The translations under genes and the position numbers were made by a program. A stretch of DNA of 64,000 nucleotides from Pseudodesulfovibrio indicus (GTDB lineage: Bacteria; Desulfobacterota; Desulfovibrionia; Desulfovibrionales; Desulfovibrionaceae), in contig NZ_CP014206.1 in assembly GCF_001563225.1 (NCBI RefSeq), positions 2,356,001-2,420,000 on the forward strand, in the 5' to 3' direction. Shown one piece after another: positions 27,493 through 36,310 of the stretch (positions within the stretch are counted from its first letter, which is position 1; each line of letters begins with the position of its first letter). The notes beneath the pieces were generated by a model that was not told where the DNA came from, made no database searches, and was given only the letters and a program-made list of their open reading frames with translations.

Positions 27493-28408
27493 GGCAGCAC
27501 CTCACCTGGTTTGCCCCCACCGGGCGCAGGGGTTGCGGCAGGCCGCATTCCTCGGTCCTGGCCGCGCACCGGTCGGCGTAGATGCACCCCCCGACCATCC
27601 GGTCCTCCATGGGCTGGTTCCCGGCGACATAGCGGAAATCCTGCTGCGGGAGGGCGTTCCACAGGGCGCGGGTGTACGGGTGGAGGAGCCCGCCTCCGGA
27701 CGTGAAGGCCAGGGCCGGAGTGAGCTCCACCGTTGTTCCGGCATAGATGACCGCCACCCGGTCCGCGATGGTCACGGCGGCGTCGATGTCGTGGGTGATG
27801 AGCATGATCCCCTTGCCCGCGTCGGCCAGCTCCCGGAGGTGGGTCAGGGACTGCCGGGCCACGGTCGGGTCCAGCCCGGTGGTCGGCTCGTCGGCGATGA
27901 GCAGCTCGGCGTCGCCCGCCGTGGCCGTGGCCGTGAGCACGCGCCGGGCCATGCCCCCGGACACCTGGAACGGGTACATGGATTTGACCCTGCTCTCCAG
28001 CCGGTAGCGGTCGAAGGCGTGGTCGGTGCGTCTGGCCGCGTCCCGGCAGCATTGGCCGCTCAGGCGCGACGCCCGGTATACCTGGCTGCCCACCCTGGAC
28101 AGCGGGTTCAGGTAGGCCACGGATTGCGGGATGAGCGCGATCCGCTTGCCGCGCAACCGGGCCACGGTGCGCTGGGTCACGGGCTCGCCGTCGAACAGGA
28201 TTTCTCCGCTGGAGCGGGCATTGCCCGGCAGCAGGCCGAGGATGGCGTGGGCCAGCAGGCTCTTGCCCGAGCCGCTGGAGCCGACCACGGCCAGAATCTC
28301 CCCCGATTCGATGGTCAGCGACAGGTCCCGCACCGGGTGCAGGGTCCTCCGTTGCCATCCCTTGCCGTAGCGGGAAAATTCGATGGACAGGTTGCGAACG
28401 GACAGCAT
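27485..28408 (-). CDS. Nickel/peptide-type ABC transporter ATP-binding protein (NikD/DppD type)
   Basis: This 307-residue ATPase has Walker A GSSGSGKS (about 43-50), signature VSGGMARR (degenerate LSGGQ), Walker B LLIADEPTTGLDP, and switch His in LITHDIDAA. Unlike its partner it keeps the C-terminal oligopeptide/nickel domain, with Cys residues (GGCIYADRCAARTEECG) typical of DppD/OppD, where such Cys can bind an Fe-S cluster. The start at 28408 has a CAGGAGTAACC ribosome site. It forms the ATPase heterodimer with the next gene product. Confidence 0.88.
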   Translation of the reverse strand: MLSVRNLSIEFSRYGKGWQRRTLHPVRDLSLTIESGEILAVVGSSGSGKSLLAHAILGLLPGNARSSGEILFDGEPVTQRTVARLRGKRIALIPQSVAYLNPLSRVGSQVYRASRLSGQCCRDAARRTDHAFDRYRLESRVKSMYPFQVSGGMARRVLTATATAGDAELLIADEPTTGLDPTVARQSLTHLRELADAGKGIMLITHDIDAAVTIADRVAVIYAGTTVELTPALAFTSGGGLLHPYTRALWNALPQQDFRYVAGNQPMEDRMVGGCIYADRCAARTEECGLPQPLRPVGANQVRCCHA

Positions 28409-28410
28409 GG

Positions 28411-29298
28411 TTACTCCTGGCTGGTTTTGGGATCGGTGATGACGCGCAGGCTGTTGCCCAGGACGTCGAACAGCTTGACCGTGACCAGCAGGGACAGGCC
28501 GGGCAGAATGGCCAGCCACCAGTAGCCGGTCGAGATGTGGCGCATGGACTCGGACAGCAGGATGCCTATGGACGGGTTGTGCGGCGACAGCCCGAAGCCG
28601 AGGAAGGTCAGCCCGGCCGCGTGCAGGATGGCGTGCGGAAAGAGCAGGATCAGGCCGATGGTGAACTGGGGGATGATGTGCGGGAGCATGTGCTTGCGCG
28701 CAATCCACCAGGGCGAACGGCCGAGACGGCGCGAAACCATGACGAACTCCGCCTGCTTGAGTTGCAGGATTTCCGCCCGGATGATGCGCGCCAGCCGGGT
28801 CCAGTGGGACACGGCCACGGCGATGATCACCCCGGTGGCCCCGCCGCCGCAGGCGAACGAGACCAGGATGAGCAGGACCAGGTGCGGGGTGGCCATGACC
28901 AGGTCCACGAGGGTGGTGACCACGGCGTCGGTCCGCCTGCCCATGGTCGCGGACAGGGTGCCGAGCACCACGGAGACCACCGAGCTGACCGTGGCCGCCA
29001 GCAGCCCGATGCCGAGGCTGCGGGTCAGCCCCTTGACCGTGCGCACGAGCATGTCGCGGCCCAGCCAGTCCGTGCCGAAGGGGTATTCCAGGCAGGGCGG
29101 CAGCTTCTTGTGCAGGAAATCCGTGGTCAGCCCGGCATCGTCCATGAGCCGCGAGGTGGCGACCAGCACGGTGAAATAGGCCAGGCAGAGCCCGATGACC
29201 CAGGCGGCGCGGCCTCGGCCGTCCATGAGCCGCATCCGCGCGGCCAGGAAGTACAGCCGGTCGGCCGGGGAGCGGGTGTCCTTGGTGAGGGTCGTCAT
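28411..29298 (-). CDS. Nickel/peptide-type ABC transporter permease (NikC/DppC type)
   Basis: This 295-residue inner-membrane permease has an N-terminal helix (AWVIGLCLAYFTVLVATS), the OppC_N-type periplasmic segment ending in YPFGTDWLGRDMLVRTVKG (GTDxxGRD is diagnostic), and the core with the EAA loop (EFVMVSRRLGRSPWWIARKH). The start overlaps the DppB-type gene's stop by four bases. The pair forms the translocation pore. Confidence 0.91.
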   Translation of the reverse strand: MTTLTKDTRSPADRLYFLAARMRLMDGRGRAAWVIGLCLAYFTVLVATSRLMDDAGLTTDFLHKKLPPCLEYPFGTDWLGRDMLVRTVKGLTRSLGIGLLAATVSSVVSVVLGTLSATMGRRTDAVVTTLVDLVMATPHLVLLILVSFACGGGATGVIIAVAVSHWTRLARIIRAEILQLKQAEFVMVSRRLGRSPWWIARKHMLPHIIPQFTIGLILLFPHAILHAAGLTFLGFGLSPHNPSIGILLSESMRHISTGYWWLAILPGLSLLVTVKLFDVLGNSLRVITDPKTSQE

Positions 29299-30290
29299 CT
29301 CGCCTCCTCCGCGCCGATGCGGATGCGCGGGTCGAGCACCCCGTACAGGATGTCGGCGATGAGGTTGCCGGAAAAGACGAACACGGCGCTGAACAGGGTG
29401 ATGCCGAGCAGCAGGGGGACGTCGCCCCGGATGCCCGCCTCCACCGTGGCCTGTCCCAGCCCGGGATAGGAGAAGACCTGTTCGGCCAGGACCGATCCGC
29501 CGAAGAGCTCGCCCAGGGAGGCGAACTGGAGGGTCACCGCGGGCAGGGCCACGTTGCGCACCGCATGCCGCCAGGCCACGCCCGCCCGTGTCTCGCCCTG
29601 GGCCAGGGCGAACAGGGCGTATTCGCTGTTCATGGCGTCAATGGTCTTTTCGCGGGTGTGCAGGGCGATCTGGGCCACGCCGATGACGGACAGGGTGGCG
29701 GCGGGCAGGACCAGGTGGTGCAGCCGCTGCCACAGGGTGGCGTCGTCCGGGGAGATGCCCGGCGGGGTGGCGCAGCAGATGGGCGTCCAGCCCAGGGACA
29801 CGGAAAACACGGCCAGCAGGACCAGCCCCATCCAGAAGGACGGGGTCGAGGCGAGGGTGTAGCTGTAGAGCCGGATGGCCCGATCGGCCAGGGAGTTGCG
29901 GTTGGTGCCCGCCACCACGCCGAGGACGAAGCCGAACACCCCGGACAGCAGCCAGGCCGAGGCCATGAGCCAGAGGGAGGTCACGAACCGCTTGCCGATG
30001 ACCGTGGTCACCGGTTCGTTGAAGATCATGGATTGCCCCAGGTCGCCCCGGAGCACGTTGCCCGCCCAGATGAAGAACCGTTCGGGCGCGGGCCGGTCCA
30101 GTCCCCAGCGCTCGATGATGCGCTGTTCCTGCTCGATGCTGATCTGCATGCGATCGATGCCGATGTAGGCGGAAACGGGGTCCACCGGGGACAGGGAGAC
30201 CAGGGTGAAGGCCAGGACCGAGACCAGCGACAGGATCAGCGTCAGCCGTCCGAGCTTTCCCAGGCAGAAGGAAGGGGTGATTATGTGCAT
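29295..30290 (-). CDS. Nickel/peptide-type ABC transporter permease (NikB/DppB type)
   Basis: This 331-residue permease begins MHIITPSFCLGKLGRL; the start at 30290 is taken because the membrane domain begins at once. Diagnostic features are SPVDPVSAYIG in the first periplasmic loop, GDLGQSMIFNEPVTTVIGKR, and the C-terminal DPRIRIG that ends most DppB/NikB proteins. It has six predicted helices. It follows the binding-protein gene after 58 bases. Confidence 0.9.
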   Translation of the reverse strand: MHIITPSFCLGKLGRLTLILSLVSVLAFTLVSLSPVDPVSAYIGIDRMQISIEQEQRIIERWGLDRPAPERFFIWAGNVLRGDLGQSMIFNEPVTTVIGKRFVTSLWLMASAWLLSGVFGFVLGVVAGTNRNSLADRAIRLYSYTLASTPSFWMGLVLLAVFSVSLGWTPICCATPPGISPDDATLWQRLHHLVLPAATLSVIGVAQIALHTREKTIDAMNSEYALFALAQGETRAGVAWRHAVRNVALPAVTLQFASLGELFGGSVLAEQVFSYPGLGQATVEAGIRGDVPLLLGITLFSAVFVFSGNLIADILYGVLDPRIRIGAEEAR

Positions 30291-30348
30291 GTCACATCCG
30301 GGTCCCGGCGGCGCGAGGAGGTGTAGCCGCGCCGCCGGGAGGCAAGGG

Positions 30349-31950
30349 TTAGTCTTTCCAGGTCCACTTCTGGATGTTGGCGGTGATGGGCCAGCCGTGA
30401 CCGTGGGGTTCCACCTGCGAAACGCCCACGTCGAGGTGCTCGCTGATGAAATAGGTGTGCTCGAGGTTGACCATCCACACCCAGGGGGCATCGCCGTGGG
30501 CGTTGGAGCCGGTCTTGCCGTCCCACTGGGCTTTCTTCCAGAGGTCCAGGGAGGCTTCGTAGCTGTCGGCGGAGACGGCGCCGTCCAGGTATTCGTCGAC
30601 CTTGGCGTTGGCGTAGTAGCCGGGGTTGTTCCAGCCGTCGCCCGCGTGGTGGCTCGAATAGAGCTGGTAGACCTCGATGGGGTCGTGCGCGCCCCAGCCG
30701 AAGACGACCACGTCGGAGTGCATGCGGTGCTTGATCTCGTCCCAGCCGCGCTTGCCCTCGACGATGGCGTGGATGCCCACGGGCTTGAGCATGTCGGCCA
30801 CGGCCAGGGCCAGGTATTGGCGGATGGCCCGGTCGGCGGGGTAAAGGACGGTGATTTCGGCCTTGACGCCGTTCTTCTCGACGATGCCGTCGTTGTCGGT
30901 GTCCTTCCAGCCCGCGTCGGCCAGGAGCTTGCGCGCCGCGTCCGGGTCGCCGTCCTTGAATTTGTTTTCGGGGTTATCCCAGGGCAGGCCGTCGCACGGG
31001 CCGTATGCCGGGCTGCCGAATCCTTCGAGCACGCCCTGGACCAGTACCTTCCGGTCAATGGCCACGTTGATCGCCTTGCGGATGGCGAGGTCCGAGGTGA
31101 CGTTGTTGCCGATGGGCGCGCCCTTGTCGGTCTTCCGGCCGGTGTTCGGCACGAAGGGCATCAGCAGGCCCCGGTTGTCCACGCTCTGCACCGAATGCAT
31201 GACCATGCCGGGCACGGTCTGCATGGCCAGGGCCTGCGGAACAACGACGACGTCCACCTGGCCCGCCTTGGCCGCGGCAAAGGAGGTGTCCTCGTCGGTG
31301 AACAGGAAGACCAGCCGCTTGAAGTACGGCTTGTCGCCGAAATAGTTCGGATTGATCTCGGCGATCATCTGCTGCCCTTCGTGCCATTCCACCATCCTGT
31401 AGGGGCCGGAACCAACGGGCTTTCTGGCGTAGCCGGGACCGTGCAGGGCCTTGGGCACGATGCCCAGGCTGATGAGCCGGTTGATGAAGGTCGTGTCGCG
31501 TTTCTTGAGGGTGATGCGGACGGCGTTGCCGGAGATGGCCTCGGCCTTGTCCATGTTGATCAGGTCGACCTTGCCGCCCGATGCCGCGGCGGTGTTGAAG
31601 GTATAGGCCACGTCTTCGGCGGTCAGCTGGGAACCGTCGGAAAATTTCGCGTCCTCGCGGATGGTCACATCCCAGGTCAGGCCGTCGGCGGACAGCTCGG
31701 CGGCAGTGGCCAGCTCATTGACGATGTTCAGGTTCTCGTCCCGCCTGAGCAAGGTGGACTGGAACAGGGGGTTGCCGTAGCGGCCCCAGCCCAGGGTCGG
31801 GTCGTAGCCGTCGTCGGGTTCGCCCTTGATGGCCAGGGTGAGCGTGTCCTTGGCCAGAGCCGGGGTCGCGGCCAGGGTCGCCAGGACCAGCAGACCCGCC
31901 AGCGCGGCGAGCAGGAATCTTCCTGCGCGGAAGTTGCGGAAAGCGTGCAT
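30349..31950 (-). CDS. ABC transporter substrate-binding protein, family 5 (nickel/oligopeptide)
   Basis: This 533-residue periplasmic protein begins at the ATG at 31950, with GAGGAG six bases upstream; a 17-residue extension upstream is unsupported. A signal peptide (AGRFLLAALAGLLVLATLAATPALA) is followed by a family 5 fold: AEDVAYTFN (about 112-120), VGSGPYRMVEW, and RKAINVAIDRKVLV. Gene order binding protein-B-C-D-E matches nikABCDE and dppABCDF. Nickel as ligand is suggested by the divergent His-rich HypB-like gene, not by binding residues, so a peptide ligand remains possible. Confidence 0.88.
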   Translation of the reverse strand: MHAFRNFRAGRFLLAALAGLLVLATLAATPALAKDTLTLAIKGEPDDGYDPTLGWGRYGNPLFQSTLLRRDENLNIVNELATAAELSADGLTWDVTIREDAKFSDGSQLTAEDVAYTFNTAAASGGKVDLINMDKAEAISGNAVRITLKKRDTTFINRLISLGIVPKALHGPGYARKPVGSGPYRMVEWHEGQQMIAEINPNYFGDKPYFKRLVFLFTDEDTSFAAAKAGQVDVVVVPQALAMQTVPGMVMHSVQSVDNRGLLMPFVPNTGRKTDKGAPIGNNVTSDLAIRKAINVAIDRKVLVQGVLEGFGSPAYGPCDGLPWDNPENKFKDGDPDAARKLLADAGWKDTDNDGIVEKNGVKAEITVLYPADRAIRQYLALAVADMLKPVGIHAIVEGKRGWDEIKHRMHSDVVVFGWGAHDPIEVYQLYSSHHAGDGWNNPGYYANAKVDEYLDGAVSADSYEASLDLWKKAQWDGKTGSNAHGDAPWVWMVNLEHTYFISEHLDVGVSQVEPHGHGWPITANIQKWTWKD

Positions 31951-32305
31951 GTACTCCTCACTTTGAATACTGGATTGAAAAACGATCGCGCTGGATAACA
32001 TGAATTTAAAAAACGTGTCAACAATAGCCTACGATGTTTAAATTAATCAAACTGTGCATCTCGTACTGTCTCCAGAGGCGGATACATGCGGGCTTTTCTT
32101 GAGGAGAGCCGGTGTGATCACCCTTGTTACGGTGGCCGTTGCCGCAAACGAACCGGCATATCGTGCCAACGGCGCGACATGGGCGGCGAGGGCGTATGCC
32201 TTCGCATATACGGGATAATTATTCTTGCGGGGTTTGCTTGGGAGAGGGGATGGGCTATGTTTGCAGACAGAGGGAAGGCCACAGGTAACCCACAGGAGAA
32301 CACAT
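31951..32305. promoter_or_regulatory. Divergent region between the five-gene importer and the His-rich protein gene
   Basis: No gene is seen. The importer-proximal part is AT-rich and holds an interrupted inverted repeat, ATGAATTTAAA (32000-32010) with TTTAAATTAAT (32037-32047), 10 of 11 positions complementary, with a 26-base spacer. Near the His-rich gene, TTGCTT (32234-32239), 16 bases, TATGTT (32256-32261) is a possible promoter. I found no convincing NikR-type operator. Confidence 0.4.
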
Positions 32306-32602
32306 ATGTGCAAGAACTGCGGTTGCAATCTCGGCAAGGACCGGGTCGCGCATCAGCACGCCCACGGGGACAAGGCCAAGCACGACCACGAGCATGAGCA
32401 CCAACACACCCATGTGCACGAGCACACGCACGAGGACGGCACCACCCATTCGCACGAACATTCCCATGTTCACAGCCATTCCCACAGCCACGGCCACGAA
32501 CACGGCGCGGACGGCGAACACCTGCACGAGCACGGTTCCCACAGCCATGATGCGGACCATGCCCATGACGGCGGCGACGACCACGGCCACAGCCACGGCT
32601 AG
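32306..32602 (+). CDS. His-rich metal-binding protein resembling the HypB N-terminus
   Basis: This 98-residue protein begins MCKNCGCNLG, matching the CxxCGC nickel site at the start of HypB hydrogenase-maturation GTPases. About a third of its residues (32) are His, mostly alternating with Asp, Glu, Ser or Thr. It has no GTPase domain and no signal peptide, so it is cytoplasmic and cannot load hydrogenase alone. A CAGGAGAA ribosome site precedes the ATG. Divergence from a nickel/oligopeptide-type importer fits a role in nickel (or zinc/cobalt) storage or buffering. The N-terminal match is good; the function is inferred. Confidence 0.8.
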   Translation: MCKNCGCNLGKDRVAHQHAHGDKAKHDHEHEHQHTHVHEHTHEDGTTHSHEHSHVHSHSHSHGHEHGADGEHLHEHGSHSHDADHAHDGGDDHGHSHG

Positions 32603-32614
32603 ACCGGAAGCCCG

Positions 32615-32650
32615 GGCGGCGCAGGGCACGATGCCCCCGCGCCGCCTTAT
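32615..32650 (+). terminator. Probable terminator of the His-rich gene
   Basis: Stem GGCGGCGC/GCGCCGCC (32615-32622 with 32639-32646) with a GGGC/GCCC inner pairing, followed only by TTAT. Weak U tract. Confidence 0.5.
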
Positions 32651-32742
32651 CTCCTGAGCGAGACCCCCGTCAGCCGACCCCGTCATTCCCCGCGCCCGGC
32701 GCCTGCCGCAATCCCCTTTTCCCGGCGGATAAAGCCGCCAAG

Positions 32743-32767
32743 AAAAAAGGCCTCCCTTGGGAGGCCT
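32743..32767 (-). terminator. Terminator of tRNA-Leu
   Basis: Stem GGCCTCCC/GGGAGGCC (32749-32756 with 32759-32766) with six U following on the minus strand (32748-32743). It lies 10 bases past the tRNA 3' end. Confidence 0.85.
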
Positions 32768-32776
32768 CGTCATTCC

Positions 32777-32863
32777 TGGTACCCGGGGCGGGATTTGAAC
32801 CCGCACGCTCCGAAGAGCAAGGGATTTTAAGTCCCTGGTGTCTACCAATTCCACCACCCGGGC
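32777..32863 (-). tRNA. tRNA-Leu (anticodon UAA)
   Basis: An 87-base class II tRNA with encoded CCA. The acceptor GCCCGGG pairs with CCCGGGT (G-U at the end). The anticodon stem AGGGA/TCCCT encloses CTTAAAA, giving UAA. The variable arm is GCTCTTCGGAGC-like, and the T loop is GGGTTCAAATCCC. Confidence 0.97.
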
Positions 32864-33206
32864 TTGGGGTGTGTTTCAGTATCGCGCAAAGCGGCGGGGA
32901 GTCAACGGTTTTGGGTGGTTGGGTGAAAGCGAGGTCAGGCGGCGGCGCGGTCGGAAGGCGGCGCGGTCGGGGACGGCGCGGTTGGGGGCCGGACCGCGGA
33001 ATCCCTGGCCGAATCGCCGGGCCGTGTGTGGCCTGGGTACGGGGCCTGGGTGCGGGGCCGGTGTGTGTGGCGGGGGATTGGATTGGGAATGCCGTGCGAG
33101 CGGGCCGCTTTATTGTTGGGCGGGGTTGGAGTATCGTCGGCGCATCCGGCCGATGGGCCGGTGTCCAACGGGGGCCGGGGGTGGCCCCGATTCCTTTGGG
33201 AGGAGC
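32864..33206 (+). repeat. G-rich intergenic stretch with short tandem repeats
   Basis: No credible gene. The plus strand is strongly G-biased. From 32941 a unit GGCGGCGCGGTCGG(A/G)A recurs about every 16 bases for three imperfect copies (to roughly 32990), followed by many GG and GGGG runs. A ribosome site GGGAGGAG precedes the permease start at 33207. The rest is featureless. Confidence 0.5.
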
Positions 33207-34529
33207 ATGGCAGCGGAAGACAATGGGAAAATGGGGTTGTGGGGCGCCGTGGCCATCGGCGTGGGCGGCATGGTCGGCGGCGGCATCTTCGCGGTGCTGG
33301 GGCTGAGCGTGCAGCTGGCCAAGGGCGGCACGCCCCTGGCGTTCGCCTTTGCCGGGCTGGTGGCGTTGATTACGGCCTCGTCCTACGCGCGGCTTTCGGT
33401 GCGCTATGCCGGGCCGGGCGGCACCGTGGTCTTCCTGGACCGGGTCTTCGGCAAGTCCATGCACGTGGGCGCGCTCAACGTGCTGCTCTGGTTCTCCTAC
33501 GTGATCATGCTCTCGCTCTACGCCCACGCCTTCGGGTCCTACGGGGCGGTCTTCTTCCCGGACCAGGGCGGCTGGCTGGTGCGCCACGGCCTGATCACCC
33601 TGGCCATCGTCCTGCCCGCCGTGCTGAACATGGCGTCCGCCAAGGTGGTGGGCAAGGCCGAGACCTACGTGGTGGTGGTCAAGATCGCCATTCTGCTCTT
33701 CTTTCTGGGGGTGGGCTGGAAGGGCGTCGAGCCTGCGCGGCTGGCCCCGGATACCTGGGTGCCGCTGCTTCCGCTGGTGGCGGGCGGGATGATCATCTTC
33801 GTGGCCTACGAAGGGTTCGAGCTGATCGCCAATACCGGCGGCGACATCCGCGACCCGGCGCGCAACCTGCCGCTCGCCTTTTTCATATCCGTGGGATTCG
33901 TGGTCCTGCTGTACGTGGCCATCGCCGTGGTCGTGGTCGGCAACCTGGAGCTGACCGCCATCGCCGACGCCCGCGACTACGCCCTGGCCGAGGCCGCCAA
34001 GCCGTTCCTGGGCCAGGCCGGATTCACGCTCATCGCCGTGGCCGCGCTGCTCTCCACCTTCAGCGCCATCAACGCCACCCTCTACGGCTCGTCCAGGCTC
34101 TGCTACACCATCGCCAAGGAGGGGGAGCTGCCCGCCGAGCTGGAGCGGCAGATGTGGGGCCAACCCCTGGAAGGGCTGCTGGTGACCACGGCCCTCGCCC
34201 TGATCCTGGCCAATGCGGCGGACCTGACGGCCATCTCCACCCTGGGCAGCGCGGGCTTCCTGTCCGTGTTCGCCGTGGTCAACGCGGCCAACGTCAAGGA
34301 CAAGGGGAGCACCGCGCTGGACCGGGCCGTATCCCTGGCGGGCGTGGCGGCCTGCGTGGCGGCCTTCGGGGCCATGGTCTGGCAGAGCGTGAGCGACAAT
34401 CCTTCGTCCGCCTGGGTCCTGGCCGCGCTGTACGGCGGGGCAGGCGTGCTGGAGGTCTTCTACCGGACCATCGGCACCAAGGGGCCGCGCAAGAGCCTGC
34501 GCAACTGCAAGACTAGGCGAACAATTTGA
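33207..34529 (+). CDS. APC-family amino-acid permease
   Basis: This 440-residue secondary transporter has about 12 helices. The APC signature at the first helix (GVGGMVGGGIFAVLGLSVQLA, residues 18-38 region) and the unwound helix 6 region (FVAYEGFELIANTGGDIRDPARN) are clear. The start is the ATG after GGGAGGAGC; a longer frame upstream covers the G-rich repeats and is rejected. The substrate is unknown. Its end overlaps the convergent YcaO gene by 17 bases. Confidence 0.9.
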   Translation: MAAEDNGKMGLWGAVAIGVGGMVGGGIFAVLGLSVQLAKGGTPLAFAFAGLVALITASSYARLSVRYAGPGGTVVFLDRVFGKSMHVGALNVLLWFSYVIMLSLYAHAFGSYGAVFFPDQGGWLVRHGLITLAIVLPAVLNMASAKVVGKAETYVVVVKIAILLFFLGVGWKGVEPARLAPDTWVPLLPLVAGGMIIFVAYEGFELIANTGGDIRDPARNLPLAFFISVGFVVLLYVAIAVVVVGNLELTAIADARDYALAEAAKPFLGQAGFTLIAVAALLSTFSAINATLYGSSRLCYTIAKEGELPAELERQMWGQPLEGLLVTTALALILANAADLTAISTLGSAGFLSVFAVVNAANVKDKGSTALDRAVSLAGVAACVAAFGAMVWQSVSDNPSSAWVLAALYGGAGVLEVFYRTIGTKGPRKSLRNCKTRRTI

Positions 34530-36183
34530 GATAGTTGCGGTACAGCCTGGGGCTGACGCGCGAATACTGGTCGAAGTCGGAGATCAGCTCCAGCCCCGGA
34601 ATGACCGCCCGGACCACCGGGATGCTCAGGTCCCTGCGGGTCAGGTCCACGTAGGCGGGGCGGTATCCGTTGGCCGTGAGCGTCTTCTCCAGGACCATCA
34701 GGTCGCCCTCGGCGCTGCCGGTGGAGAAGTCGGGCAGGTCCTCCAGCCTGCGCACGGCCAGCCCTTCGGGGGCCGGACCGCTCTTGGGGCCGGGGTAGGG
34801 ATAGGCGGTTTCGGTCATGGCCGAGACCAGCGCGGAGGGGCCGGAGAGCGAGCAGCCGCCGCCCTTGTTCACGTCGCCGTGATGTCCCAGGACAACGGAC
34901 TTGTAGCACGGCACGCCCAGCTCGGTGGTCATGTCCATGAACCAGACGTCGATGCCGTCCTCGCGGTAGTTCTCCAGCAGCTTGCCGATCTCCGGGTCGT
35001 CGGTCTCCACCTTGAAGCAGCGGTCGGGATGGTGGAGCATGGTCGCGTCCGAGTCGCGCTCGATGACCTCGGTCAGGGCGGCCACCTTGGCTTCGGCCAG
35101 GGTGTTGCCCGAGGCCAGGCCGGTGGAACCCAGCGCGCTGAACAGGGACTGCTCGTCCAGGTTGCAGAACAGGAAGATGAATTGGGCCGGCACCAGGATC
35201 GGCTCATTGTCCGGGCCGTGGCCTTCGATCCAGTGGAGCTTCTGGCCCGCGTAGGGGACTTCCAGCCGGATATCGGCGGGGTTCACCGCGGGCAGGTCCA
35301 GTTCGTCGTAGGCGGCGAAGATCAGCGGGTATTCGCGGGCGTAGCCGAGCACGCCCTTGGGTCCGAAGCTGGCATAGGACGAGAACCGTTCGGCCATCTC
35401 CATGGAATAGGAGGCGTCGGCGCGCTCTCGCGACAGGCCGCGTCCGTAGCAGGTCTGGATGCCCTCCAGGGAATTGGACAGGGAGCCGTTGACCGTGCGC
35501 ACCTTGACCATCCAGTTGCGCAGTCGAGACACGGGCGACAGGGACGCCTTGTGCTCCATGGCCGGGCCGAGGAAGGCGTCGGCCTTGCCCAGGGCGTCCA
35601 GGGCGCGGGCCGAGGTCTCGGCCAGGGGGACGCGCGGCTTGGGCGGCGGAAGCTGGTCCTTGAGGGCGGCCAGCCCGTCGGCGGCGGTGAACGGTTCGGG
35701 CGCGGAAAGCTCCTCGGGCGCAAAGGGCGGCTCGGGCGCGTCTTTCGGCGCCGGCAGCGGGGCCAGGGTGAAAATGTTGCGCCCGAAGACGGCGGTCCAC
35801 TTGCGGTGCAGGGGCTGGTCCGCGAGGGCGCGGGAGCGGATGTGGATGGCCGGGGTGTAGTCCAGGAAATCCTCGGGGTCGATGCCCTCGAACAGGGGCA
35901 GGAGCTGGGCCTGGCGCTGATGGCAGATGCACGCCTCGTACATGACGGCGGTCAGGACCGGGTCGGACTTGCCCTTGTCCTTCATGACTTCCTTGATGAG
36001 CTTTTCCAGCTTGCGGGTGCGGAACTCCTTGAACCCCTGGAGCACGAACTCGTGCATGTAGTCGTCAAAGGGGTGTGCCCGGAGGTGGGCGGTCATCTCG
36101 TTGAAGCTCAGGTTCACGTCCGGCAGGGCGGCGAACATGCCCACGCCGAAGTCCGTATTGGTCATCTGCAGTTTGTAGCGCAT
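34513..36183 (-). CDS. YcaO-domain protein with long N-terminal extension
   Basis: The protein has 556 residues. The first 210 residues are not recognised and include an acidic, Pro/Ala-rich linker (about 140-190). The YcaO fold follows: CYGRGLSRERADASYSMEMA (about 245-264), the ATP-site stretch GNTLAEAKVAALTEVIERDS (359-378), and a C-terminal VVRAVIPGLEL. YcaO enzymes activate backbone amides with ATP to form azolines, thioamides or amidines, and E. coli YcaO influences ribosomal protein S12 methylthiolation. No precursor peptide, TfuA or E1-like partner is nearby, and the Pro-rich C-terminus of azoline-forming members is absent (it ends YLKLFA). The substrate is unknown. Confidence 0.85.
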   Translation of the reverse strand: MRYKLQMTNTDFGVGMFAALPDVNLSFNEMTAHLRAHPFDDYMHEFVLQGFKEFRTRKLEKLIKEVMKDKGKSDPVLTAVMYEACICHQRQAQLLPLFEGIDPEDFLDYTPAIHIRSRALADQPLHRKWTAVFGRNIFTLAPLPAPKDAPEPPFAPEELSAPEPFTAADGLAALKDQLPPPKPRVPLAETSARALDALGKADAFLGPAMEHKASLSPVSRLRNWMVKVRTVNGSLSNSLEGIQTCYGRGLSRERADASYSMEMAERFSSYASFGPKGVLGYAREYPLIFAAYDELDLPAVNPADIRLEVPYAGQKLHWIEGHGPDNEPILVPAQFIFLFCNLDEQSLFSALGSTGLASGNTLAEAKVAALTEVIERDSDATMLHHPDRCFKVETDDPEIGKLLENYREDGIDVWFMDMTTELGVPCYKSVVLGHHGDVNKGGGCSLSGPSALVSAMTETAYPYPGPKSGPAPEGLAVRRLEDLPDFSTGSAEGDLMVLEKTLTANGYRPAYVDLTRRDLSIPVVRAVIPGLELISDFDQYSRVSPRLYRNYLKLFA

Positions 36184-36310
36184 GGTTGTCCTTTGGTTTC
36201 CCTCTTCATTTTTCGTCCGATACCCCGTACGGAATAGGGGGCACCGGGACCCGGCGTCACGCTATGGCATTACAGGCCCGAAGACAAGGTTCGCGGACAG
36301 GGGAGTGCGC

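Noticed and set aside
32225-32305. Upstream extension of the His-rich protein
   Set aside because: The CxxCGC motif must be N-terminal as in HypB, and a ribosome site precedes the ATG at 32306.
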